Below, piece by piece: positions 1 through 5,286 of a stretch of 5,286 nt of DNA. The notes beneath the pieces were generated by a model. It saw nothing but the letters and a program-made list of their open reading frames with translations, had not been told where the DNA came from and ran no database searches. The translations under genes and the position numbers were made by a program. This DNA is from Ilumatobacter sp. Lineage in GTDB: Bacteria; Actinomycetota; Acidimicrobiia; Acidimicrobiales; Ilumatobacteraceae. Numbering within the stretch: position 1 is the stretch's first letter; every line of letters begins with the position of its first letter. The stretch is from assembly GCA_029263275.1 (NCBI GenBank), contig JAJCXU010000245.1, forward strand, positions 1 through 5,286, given 5' to 3'.

Positions 1-755
1 CCGATGGCATTGACCGCCAGCCAAACGACAGCGCCGATGACAATCGGACCGCCGATGCGGATCGCCCTCGACGTGGCGTCGTTGCCCTCGAATTTCCCCG
101 AGAGTTCGCTCGCCGACACGAACAACGCAATCACGCCAGCGCTCAGGGCGATCAAGCCGCTGGTTCCGGCGAGGATCGCCATCGAGACGAGTGTCCCGAT
201 CGCCATCAGCGCGATTGCTCGCGAACGGATCGACGCCGGCAGTGCCCAACCGATGAATCGAGCAGCCACGATGGCACCGAGGGCGGCGATGACGCCGAGC
301 ACCGGAAGCCAGGTTCGGGCGAAGGACACGACCAAGGCAATGAACGCCAGCACCGGCCAGAAGCGACCGAGCAGGTTGAGCCACGAGGACCGTTGTGACT
401 CGGTTCCTTGTTCGGTGGCGTCGTCGTGACTGTTGTGGGCCATGGCGGAGGTGCCGATGCCGAACGCCGCGATCATGACGTAGGCAGAGGCCCACAATCG
501 CCAGAGTTCGTCACTCGGGAACTGGCCGACCATGAAGTTGCGGAGGTTGACTCGAATGATCGTCCACTCTTCGCCGGCGATCCATTGGAAACCGCGGACG
601 CCGAGCACGATGACGATGACACCCAACGCGATCGTGATGACCGAGTTCATGACGTTGTTGAACAGGTTGTCTTTGACCCACTTCATCGGCGTGGTGTCCG
701 AGTGAAGAGGAGCGAGGGCCTTCGTGGCCTCGAGTGATTCAGCTGTGTCGGTCAT
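1..755 (-). CDS. aapM: Amino acid ABC transporter permease, AapM/BztC-like, N-terminal part (runs off the left edge)
   Basis: This is the second inner-membrane permease of a polar amino acid importer. It would pair with the AapQ-like protein to form the channel and dock the ATPase. The frame is open from an ATG at 755 to the window edge (251 codons), so the 3' end is missing. What is visible: a soluble N-terminus (residues 1-35), a hydrophobic helix at about 36-53, the motif VNLRNFMVGQFPSDELWRLW (69-88), which resembles the conserved FxxGxxPxxxxWR stretch of AapM proteins, then hydrophobic segments near 89-104, 134-149, 151-169, 178-195, 197-216 and 234-250. The permease core with its EAA loop lies outside the window. 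The start is 3 bp after the aapQ stop (TGA GCC ATG) with only a weak G-rich site upstream, which suggests translational coupling. The pre-core region is about 80 residues longer than in the Rhizobium AapM I recall. The family call rests on the short motif plus gene order. Confidence 0.85.
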   Translation of the reverse strand, partial: MTDTAESLEATKALAPLHSDTTPMKWVKDNLFNNVMNSVITIALGVIVIVLGVRGFQWIAGEEWTIIRVNLRNFMVGQFPSDELWRLWASAYVMIAAFGIGTSAMAHNSHDDATEQGTESQRSSWLNLLGRFWPVLAFIALVVSFARTWLPVLGVIAALGAIVAARFIGWALPASIRSRAIALMAIGTLVSMAILAGTSGLIALSAGVIALFVSASELSGKFEGNDATSRAIRIGGPIVIGAVVWLAVNAI

Positions 756-758
756 GGC

Positions 759-2009
759 TCAGCGCCCCACGATCTGAAGTCGCTTGTTGATGAGGTTGCC
801 GATGGCAGAGAGCACCAGCGAGAAGACGAGGTAGGTGATCATCAAGATGAACAACAACTGCGGTGCCGGCCTGGACTGGCCGAACAGGTTCTGGATGACG
901 CCAGTGATCTCGGCGAAGCCGACAGCGAACGCCAACGAGGAGTTCTTCGTGAAGTTGAGGAACTGATTGATCAGCGGTGGGAACGCCACGCGGAAGGCTT
1001 GTGGCAGGACCACGAAGCGGTACCGCTGGAAGCCGTTGAGGGCCAGCGCGTTGCCGGCCTCGACCTGGCCCTTGGCGACGGAGAGAATACTGCCGCGGAC
1101 GATCTCAGCAATGTGTGAGGCGGTGTAGAGAACGAGGCCCACCATCACCGCCGCGTAGGGCATGATCATCGTGATGCCACCGACATAGACGCGGTCGATG
1201 ATCTCTGGTGTGGTCACCTCGAACGGCCGGCTGAGCGCAACGTACGCGATCAACGAAATGGCAAGGAATGTGCCTGCGCTGTACAGCACCCGGTGATGCG
1301 GGGCGCCGGTGCGATCGAACAGGCGGCTGCGCCAGATCCACACGCCGGCCGCGGCGAGCAGCGCAATGATCGACAGGATCTGGAATGCACCGAAGCCGTC
1401 GCCGCCTTGGATCGACGGGAAGCCGAATCGAAGATTGTTGAAGATGAACCGTCCTCCGAAGGGGAGCCAGGATTCGCGCACCGGCGGGAACGCGTTCAGG
1501 AAGATCGACCAGGTGAGGACGATGACGAGGAGCACAGGGATGTTGCGGAAGAACTCGACGTAGACGGTGGCCATCTTCGACAGCAGCCAGTTCGTCGACA
1601 GGCGTGCGATGCCGAGCAGCGTGCCGAAGATGACGGCGAGTGGGATGCCGATGATGATGATCAAGAAGGTGTTCTTGATACCGGTGGAGAGCGCCTCGCG
1701 AATGGCGGCGTTCGGGTTGAGCGGACTGTCGGCGATGGAGATGCCACTCGGCTGATCGAGGAAGTCGAAGTTGAGATCGAGGCCGATTGCCTTGGTTCTG
1801 GCTCGGAAGTTGGCCCAGAGGTAGTCAGCGGCGGACCACATGAGGCCCACGGCGGCGACCTGTGCGGCGATGACCAGCACGCGGCTGTCGCGCCAGGGAG
1901 GCGGTGCGTCTTGGTCGGCACGCGATGACCGGCGCACGGCCCAATAGGCGATGTAGAGACCGGCGAGGATGCCGAGGATGATGGCGAGGCGAAGGATGCG
2001 TTCGAACAT
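759..2009 (-). CDS. aapQ: Amino acid ABC transporter permease, AapQ/BztB-like
   Basis: This is an inner-membrane permease (BPD_transp_1 fold, HisM-type amino acid family) of 416 residues, close to the roughly 400 of AapQ proteins. Family signatures include FDFLDQPSGISI (81-92), the start of the core at STGIKNTFLIII (108-119), YVEFFRNIPVLL (150-161), TASHIAEIVRG (296-306) and the EAA loop that contacts the ATPase (EAGNALALNG at 318-327, LP at 335-336). LNFTKNSSLAFAVGF (351-365) is typical of this family. A periplasmic/linker stretch at about 175-275 separates the two halves of the core, as in AapQ. There is an additional hydrophobic helix at residues 5-23 before the region that aligns with the usual N-terminus. 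The ATG at 2009 has no recognisable Shine-Dalgarno site and sits 15 nt after a strong stem-loop. It lies downstream of aapJ and 3 bp upstream of aapM. Ligand range (probably polar or general L-amino acids) is inferred from the family. Confidence 0.95.
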   Translation of the reverse strand: MFERILRLAIILGILAGLYIAYWAVRRSSRADQDAPPPWRDSRVLVIAAQVAAVGLMWSAADYLWANFRARTKAIGLDLNFDFLDQPSGISIADSPLNPNAAIREALSTGIKNTFLIIIIGIPLAVIFGTLLGIARLSTNWLLSKMATVYVEFFRNIPVLLVIVLTWSIFLNAFPPVRESWLPFGGRFIFNNLRFGFPSIQGGDGFGAFQILSIIALLAAAGVWIWRSRLFDRTGAPHHRVLYSAGTFLAISLIAYVALSRPFEVTTPEIIDRVYVGGITMIMPYAAVMVGLVLYTASHIAEIVRGSILSVAKGQVEAGNALALNGFQRYRFVVLPQAFRVAFPPLINQFLNFTKNSSLAFAVGFAEITGVIQNLFGQSRPAPQLLFILMITYLVFSLVLSAIGNLINKRLQIVGR

Positions 2010-2024
2010 GAGAGCGAATGGCGC

Positions 2025-2069
2025 CGGGGTTGCCGCCCGATCCAGAGACTGGACTGGACGGCAACCCCG
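2025..2069 (-). promoter_or_regulatory. Intercistronic stem-loop between aapJ and aapQ
   Basis: A perfect 11-bp inverted repeat, CGGGGTTGCCG (2025-2035) and CGGCAACCCCG (2059-2069), encloses a 23-nt loop that itself contains a 5-bp stem, tccag (2041-2045) with ctgga (2049-2053), around a 3-nt loop. In the leftward transcript it lies 31 nt after the aapJ stop and 15 nt before the aapQ start. No T-run follows, so it does not look like a standard intrinsic terminator. The position fits the mRNA-stabilising or attenuating hairpins that keep binding-protein levels above permease levels in ABC importer operons; that role is inferred. Confidence 0.6.
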
Positions 2070-2100
2070 ACAATCAATTCAAGGTGTTACCAGGTTCCGA

Positions 2101-3273
2101 TCAGCGGAACGGCGGGACGTACATGAGCCCACCGTCGGTCCACAGAGCGTTCGGGCCACGGCTGAGGCTCAACGGCGCAAGGTTGCGCTCGAAGATCTCG
2201 CCGTAGTTGCCGACCTGGCTGATGATGTTGCTGGCGAAGTCGGTCGGGAGACCGAGGCCAACTTCAGCAATGACTTCGTTGCCGTCGCCGTCGTCGATCG
2301 GGAGACCGAGGAAGCGGCGAATGCCGGAGTCTTCGCTGTCAGCAAAGCTGCCGATGTTGTCCGACGTGATGCCGAACTCTTCGGCCTGGATCGTCGCCAT
2401 GACGGCCCAGTTCACTGCCTGCGCCCACTCGGTGTCACCATCTGCGACCACGGGGCCGAGCGGCTCCTTGGAGATGATGTCCGGGAGGATGGCCGTCTCG
2501 ACGTCGAGGTTGGCGGCGAATGCTGCCAGCTGCGACGCATCCGAAGTCCAAACCTCGCACTGCTCGGCCACGAAGGCCGGCTGCAGTTCGTCGTTGGATT
2601 CGAACTCGAGGGCGGTGAACGGGATGCCCATGTCGCCGAGGACGGCGTTCATGTTGAGCAACGTCGTGGTGCCGGTGAGCACACAAATCGTCGTGTTCGA
2701 CGCATCGGCGATGCTGGCGATGCCACTGTCGGCACGGACCATGAAGCCCTGGCCGTCGAAGAACGTCGTCTGCAAGAAGTTGGCCTGCTCGGCACCGTCA
2801 CGAGACGCCGTCCAGGTCGTGTTGCGGATGAGCACGTCGATTTCGCCGGACTGCAGCGTCGGGAAACGCTGAGCTGCGACGAGTGGTGTCACGTTGATGG
2901 CCTCGGAGTCGCCAAGGATGGCTGCTGCGATGACCTTGCAGAAGTCGATGTCGAAGCCGCTGAACTCGCCGTCGGCGTCGATGATGCCGAAGCCTGGGAG
3001 TGTGTCGTTGCCGCCACACTCGAGCACGCCGGCCTCTTGAACGGCTGCGAGGCGGCCGCCTGATGACTGGGTTGATTCGACGACATCGCTGTCGTCAGCA
3101 GGCTCGTCGGCTGGTTCATCGGTGGGCTCGTCTGCAGGCTCGTCACTGGCGACGCTGTCGCCCGTGTCTGAGCCGGCGTCGCCATCGCTGCTCGATGAGC
3201 AAGCAGTTGCGACGAGTCCGAGTGCCATGACGACACCTGCGGTGCGCTTGAGCGCATTCCCCCTACGGATCAT
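2101..3273 (-). CDS. aapJ: Amino acid ABC transporter substrate-binding lipoprotein, AapJ/BztA-like
   Basis: This is the extracytoplasmic receptor that delivers amino acids to the permeases. From ATG 3273 it is 390 residues. That start is preferred over an in-frame ATG at 3339 because AGGAGG sits 6 nt upstream and the protein then opens with a clean signal: MIRRGNALKR, a hydrophobic stretch (11-24) and a lipobox ending ATAC with lipidated Cys25. Residues 26-71 are a Ser/Asp/Glu/Pro linker with DEPA repeats. The receptor domain runs from about 74 to 390. Its AapJ-type landmarks are LQSGEIDVL (140-148), RNTTWT (150-155), DGQGFMV (173-179), TGTTT (200-204), IISKEPLGP (266-274) and, near the C-terminus, GNYGEIFERN and GPNALW followed by GGLMYVPP. 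Cys86, 112, 197 and 239 fall at positions that I recall as cysteines in relatives and may form disulfides. It is the first gene of the operon. The exact ligand cannot be read from sequence. Confidence 0.96.
   Translation of the reverse strand: MIRRGNALKRTAGVVMALGLVATACSSSSDGDAGSDTGDSVASDEPADEPTDEPADEPADDSDVVESTQSSGGRLAAVQEAGVLECGGNDTLPGFGIIDADGEFSGFDIDFCKVIAAAILGDSEAINVTPLVAAQRFPTLQSGEIDVLIRNTTWTASRDGAEQANFLQTTFFDGQGFMVRADSGIASIADASNTTICVLTGTTTLLNMNAVLGDMGIPFTALEFESNDELQPAFVAEQCEVWTSDASQLAAFAANLDVETAILPDIISKEPLGPVVADGDTEWAQAVNWAVMATIQAEEFGITSDNIGSFADSEDSGIRRFLGLPIDDGDGNEVIAEVGLGLPTDFASNIISQVGNYGEIFERNLAPLSLSRGPNALWTDGGLMYVPPFR
3097..3144 (-). repeat. DEPA acidic repeat in the AapJ linker
   Basis: Residues 44-59 read DEPA DEPT DEPA DEPA: four 12-bp units coding a four-residue repeat. 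It sits in the disordered linker between lipid-anchored Cys25 and the receptor domain. Codons vary between units (gag/gaa, cct/ccc/cca, gca/acc/gcc/gct), so the repeat is held at the protein level rather than being a recent DNA slippage product. It probably acts as a flexible spacer holding the receptor away from the membrane. Confidence 0.8.
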
Positions 3274-3279
3274 ATGTCT

Positions 3280-3285
3280 CCTCCT
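3280..3285 (-). promoter_or_regulatory. Strong ribosome binding site of aapJ
   Basis: AGGAGG on the minus strand, followed by AGACAT and then ATG at 3273 (6-nt spacing). It is the best Shine-Dalgarno match in the window and decides the aapJ start in favour of 3273 over the in-frame ATG at 3339. Confidence 0.85.
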
Positions 3286-3308
3286 GGAGTTGGTCGGCTC
3301 CATTGCCG

Positions 3309-3339
3309 ACCGGTTGGTTGCATACCGGTTTGGTTGCAT
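3309..3339. repeat. Tandem 15/16-bp direct repeat upstream of aapJ
   Basis: ACCGGTTGGTTGCAT (3309-3323) is followed directly by ACCGGTTTGGTTGCAT (3324-3339). The copies differ by one inserted T. They lie 36 to 66 bp upstream of the aapJ start in the divergent intergenic region, either in its leader or at the promoter. Both contain GGTTGCA, which also occurs on the opposite strand in the dyad at 3401-3416. A paired regulator-binding site is a plausible reading. Chance duplication is possible. Confidence 0.6.
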
Positions 3340-3400
3340 GTGGTGAAGATGGTTGTGACCTTGGCCACTCTCACCTTCGAGCGTGACGGTAACACGGACG

Positions 3401-3416
3401 GTGCAACCGCTTGCAC
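3401..3416. promoter_or_regulatory. Candidate LacI/GalR-type operator dyad
   Basis: GTGCAACCGCTTGCAC has perfect 6-bp arms (GTGCAA and TTGCAC) around CCGC, with a central CG pair. This resembles the TGCAA-nCGn-TTGCA form typical of LacI/GalR-family operators. It lies 128 bp before the aapJ start and 70 bp before the chosen pepA start, so one repressor could control either or both genes. No regulator gene is in the window, and I found no convincing -35/-10 pair next to it, so function is inferred from symmetry alone. Confidence 0.4.
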
Positions 3417-3422
3417 AAAACG

Positions 3423-3440
3423 CGTGAACATGAGCTCACG
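3423..3440. repeat. Short dyad CGTGA-N8-TCACG in the divergent intergenic region
   Basis: CGTGA (3423-3427) and TCACG (3436-3440) form a perfect 5-bp inverted repeat with an 8-bp centre, 6 bp to the right of the LacI-like dyad. The arms resemble CRP/FNR half-sites, but the spacing is two bases longer than the usual N6, so no regulator is assigned. Its presence beside the other dyad marks 3400-3440 as a possible control region. Confidence 0.3.
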
Positions 3441-3486
3441 TGCTCTGGTCGGGAATGTTTCCGAGTGGCTGAGGCAGACTGTTGAG

Positions 3487-4998
3487 ATGTTCGATGCAAG
3501 TCAGTCCGTTGCCAATGTCAACATCGCCGTGGCCAAGTCGGCGCCGAAGGGTGCCACCGCTGTGGCGTACGCCGTGGCCACGAAGGGGGCGGTCGCGCGC
3601 CAACTCGGGGTCAACCGGTCGGGCCTCGACGCCAACAACTTCGACGGCAAAGTCGGCCAACTGCTCGCCGTGCCGAACGGGGACGGCGTGGTGTATGCGA
3701 TTGGTGTGGGCGATCCCGACTCGATCGACCTCGCCGCGGTGCGCACCGCCGCGGCCAACTTCGCCCGAGCCACGAGCAAGCACGCACACCTCGCGATCAA
3801 CCTCGCCGACCTCGGTCACCTCGATGCGAAGGCCGCCGGGCACGCCGGTGCCGAAGGGGCGCTGCTCGGCTCGTACCGATACGTCGGGTTGAAGAACGAC
3901 GAGAGCGGCGCGTCGAAGCTGACCGACCTCACCCTGATTGCTGGTGACAAGCGCACCAAGGGTGTCCAGCAGGGCGCTGATCGCGGTGCCATCGTCGCTG
4001 GTGCGGCAGCGCTGTCCCGCGAGCTTGCGAACACGCCTCCCACGTACCTCAACGCGAAGGACATCGCGGTCAAGGCCGTCGAGATCGGCGCAGCCACCGG
4101 GCTCGAGGTCGAAGTGTTCAACAAGGATCAGCTCACCCAAATGGGTTGTGGCGGCATGATCGGCGTCAACCGGGGCTCCACCGAGCCGCCGCGCATGATC
4201 AAGCTGACCTACTCGCCCCGCACCGCCAAGAACGCCAAAGTGGCCCACCTCGCGATGGTTGGCAAGGGCGTCATGTACGACTCAGGTGGCATCAGCCTCA
4301 AGCCCAGCAATCCGAGCCACGTCGCAATGAAGATGGACATGTCCGGTGCGGCTTCCGTGCTCTCGGCGATGTCGGCGCTCAAGGCGCTGAAGTGCAAGGC
4401 CAAGGTCACTGCCTGGTTGATGTGCACCGACAACATGCCGTCGGGCAGCGCGCTCAAGCTGGGTGACGTGCTCACGATGCGCAACGGCAAGACCGTCGAG
4501 ATCCACAACACCGATGCCGAAGGTCGCCTCGTACTCGCCGATGGTCTGTCGCTCGCGGTCGAAGACGAGCCCGACGGCATCGTCGACATCGCCACGCTCA
4601 CCGGCTCGGCGCTCGGTGCCCTCGGTACCGAGATCGCCTGTCTGCTCGGCACCAACCAGGACTTCGTCGAGCAAGTCAAGACGAGCTCGGCCGATGTCGA
4701 CGAGCCGGTTTGGCAGCTCCCGATGGAAACGAAGCGCTACCGCAAACTGCTCGACTCGGTCGTCGCCGACATGCGTAACATCGGCGGGCCGTATGGCGGC
4801 ACGATCACGGCGGGGATCTTCCTCAGCGAATTCACCGGCGACGTGCCGTACGCCCACCTCGACATCGCCGGCCCGATGGAGAACGCCGGCGACGGCGGGC
4901 TCCAGGCGAAGGGAGCGAGCGGGTTCGGCACCCGACTGCTCATCGATCTCGCCTGCAACTTCACCGCCCCGACCGACGGCGCATCCCACACCGCCTGA
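3487..4998 (+). CDS. pepA: Leucyl aminopeptidase (cytosol aminopeptidase, peptidase family M17)
   Basis: This is a cytosolic two-metal exopeptidase that removes N-terminal residues from peptides, normally a hexamer. With the start at 3487 it has 503 residues, the usual length for the family. Residues 1 to about 155 form the variable N-terminal domain and about 165-490 the catalytic domain. Metal ligands and active-site residues are all present: K260 and D265 in [12 protein letters not shown]272, D284 in MKMDMSGAA, and D343, E345 and R347 in the family signature NTDAEGRL (341-348). [12 protein letters not shown] (369-380) and [11 protein letters not shown] (453-463) also match the family. There is one extra residue between K272 and D284 compared with E. 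coli PepA. The start is uncertain: GAGG lies 12 nt upstream of 3487, and the frame stays open upstream with ATGs at 3430 and 3349; 3487 is chosen on family length. It ends in tandem stops (TGA TAG). It is divergent from the amino acid importer, fitting peptide and amino acid recycling. Confidence 0.95.
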   Translation: MFDASQSVANVNIAVAKSAPKGATAVAYAVATKGAVARQLGVNRSGLDANNFDGKVGQLLAVPNGDGVVYAIGVGDPDSIDLAAVRTAAANFARATSKHAHLAINLADLGHLDAKAAGHAGAEGALLGSYRYVGLKNDESGASKLTDLTLIAGDKRTKGVQQGADRGAIVAGAAALSRELANTPPTYLNAKDIAVKAVEIGAATGLEVEVFNKDQLTQMGCGGMIGVNRGSTEPPRMIKLTYSPRTAKNAKVAHLAMVGKGVMYDSGGISLKPSNPSHVAMKMDMSGAASVLSAMSALKALKCKAKVTAWLMCTDNMPSGSALKLGDVLTMRNGKTVEIHNTDAEGRLVLADGLSLAVEDEPDGIVDIATLTGSALGALGTEIACLLGTNQDFVEQVKTSSADVDEPVWQLPMETKRYRKLLDSVVADMRNIGGPYGGTITAGIFLSEFTGDVPYAHLDIAGPMENAGDGGLQAKGASGFGTRLLIDLACNFTAPTDGASHTA

Positions 4999-5000
4999 TA

Positions 5001-5031
5001 GTTACGCATGGGGTCAGGCCCCTTTCGTAAC
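5001..5031. repeat. Nested palindrome between pepA and the sulfatase gene (REP-like element or terminator)
   Basis: The 31-bp segment has outer arms GTTACG (5001-5006) and CGTAAC (5026-5031) and an inner stem GGGG (5010-5013) with CCCC (5019-5022) around TCAGG. A 3 x 3 internal mismatch separates the two stems. It starts 2 bp after the pepA stop and ends 10 bp before the sulfatase ATG, filling most of the 43-bp gap. Only three T residues follow the inner stem, so a classical intrinsic terminator is weak. The GGGGTCAGGCCCC core looks like a dispersed REP-type palindrome, though this window holds a single copy. Confidence 0.6.
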
Positions 5032-5041
5032 TCTGCATCTC

Positions 5042-5286
5042 ATGAACCAACCGAACCTGCTCTTCATCATGAGCGACGACCACGCGGCGCATGCGATCTC
5101 TGCGTATGGGTCGGTCATCAACGAGACACCGAATCTCGACCGCATCGCTGCGGGCGGGATGCGGCTCGACGCGTGCTTCTGCACGAACTCGATCTGCACG
5201 CCGAGTCGCGCTTCGATCCTGACTGGCACGTACAACCATGTGAACGGTGTGACCACGCTCGACACGCACATGGACAACACGCTCGA
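5042..5286 (+). CDS. Type I (formylglycine-dependent) sulfatase, N-terminal part (runs off the right edge)
   Basis: This is a hydrolase that would release sulfate from organic sulfate esters. Only the first 81 codons are present. [11 protein letters not shown] (5-15) carries the paired Asp12-Asp13 that bind the active-site calcium in the alkaline-phosphatase-like fold. [15 protein letters not shown] (29-43) is a typical family stretch. [11 protein letters not shown] (52-62) is the sulfatase signature C-x-P-S-R-x4-TG, in which Cys52 would be converted to formylglycine by a formylglycine-generating enzyme encoded elsewhere; Arg56 is also conserved. No signal peptide precedes the domain in this frame, so the protein may be cytoplasmic. 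The ATG at 5042 is the only credible start, since no ATG or GTG lies upstream in frame back to pepA. It has no Shine-Dalgarno site, and the palindrome ends 10 bp before it. Substrate (glycan, aryl or choline sulfate) cannot be told from this fragment. Confidence 0.93.
   Translation, partial: MNQPNLLFIMSDDHAAHAISAYGSVINETPNLDRIAAGGMRLDACFCTNSICTPSRASILTGTYNHVNGVTTLDTHMDNTL

Noticed and set aside
4..429. Plus-strand open frames at 4-429 and 408-737
   Set aside because: Both are antisense to the aapM-like gene, whose minus-strand frame shows membrane helices, a conserved motif and the correct operon position.
1293..1928. Open frame of 211 codons on the plus strand inside aapQ
   Set aside because: Very Asp/Glu-rich mirror of a hydrophobic membrane gene; explained by the codons of the real aapQ gene on the other strand.
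1969..3063. Long open frame on the plus strand (364 codons) antisense to aapJ
   Set aside because: It is antisense to a clearly conserved lipoprotein receptor. Its composition (D/E/R/V/G rich, no motifs) is what GC-rich third positions produce on the opposite strand, and there is no ribosome site.
3274..3339. 22-residue N-terminal extension of aapJ starting at ATG 3339
   Set aside because: It would place charged residues before the lipoprotein signal and overlap the tandem repeat, while ATG 3273 has an excellent ribosome site and gives a standard signal peptide.
3341..3440. Possible sigma-70-like promoters, for example TTGTGC with GTGTTA on the minus strand
   Set aside because: The -10 matches are poor and several equally weak alternatives exist on both strands, so no promoter is called.
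3436..4248. Open frame of 270 codons on the minus strand inside pepA
   Set aside because: Antisense to the aminopeptidase, with an Arg/Val/Gly/Asp-rich shadow composition and no recognisable domain.
1..5286. CRISPR array, tRNA, rRNA or insertion sequence
   Set aside because: No regularly spaced repeats, no cloverleaf-like or rRNA-like sequence and no transposase frame were seen; almost all sequence is accounted for by five genes.

Overview
The window is high-GC DNA with dense coding. The gene content, the lipoprotein with an acidic low-complexity linker, and the codon use suggest an actinobacterium, perhaps an Acidimicrobiia-like marine or freshwater lineage. That placement is inference; no rRNA or other phylogenetic marker is present.

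Layout. The left 3.3 kb is read leftward and holds three consecutive genes of a polar amino acid ABC importer of the Aap/Bzt type. Transcription order is the lipoprotein binding protein (aapJ-like, 3273 to 2101), the first permease (aapQ-like, 2009 to 759) and the second permease (aapM-like, from 755, running off the left edge before its permease core). An ATPase gene (aapP-like) would be expected just beyond position 1 but is not in the window. A strong 11-bp stem-loop lies in the 91-bp gap between aapJ and aapQ; aapQ and aapM are 3 bp apart and probably translationally coupled.

A 213-bp divergent intergenic region (3274-3486) follows. It contains a head-to-tail 15/16-bp repeat, a LacI/GalR-like dyad and a shorter dyad. 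To its right, read rightward, is a complete M17 leucyl aminopeptidase (pepA-like, 3487-4998) with all metal and catalytic residues. After 43 bp dominated by a nested palindrome comes the first 81 codons of a type I sulfatase (5042 to the right edge) with an intact formylglycine motif.

Together the importer and the aminopeptidase fit uptake and recycling of amino acids and peptides, and the divergent arrangement allows shared control. The sulfatase points to use of sulfated organic matter and may belong to a separate unit. I see no strong evidence of a wholly new system. The points most worth a second look are the intergenic regulatory motifs, the aapJ-aapQ hairpin, the REP-like palindrome at 5001-5031 and the unusually long membrane N-terminus of the aapM-like protein.
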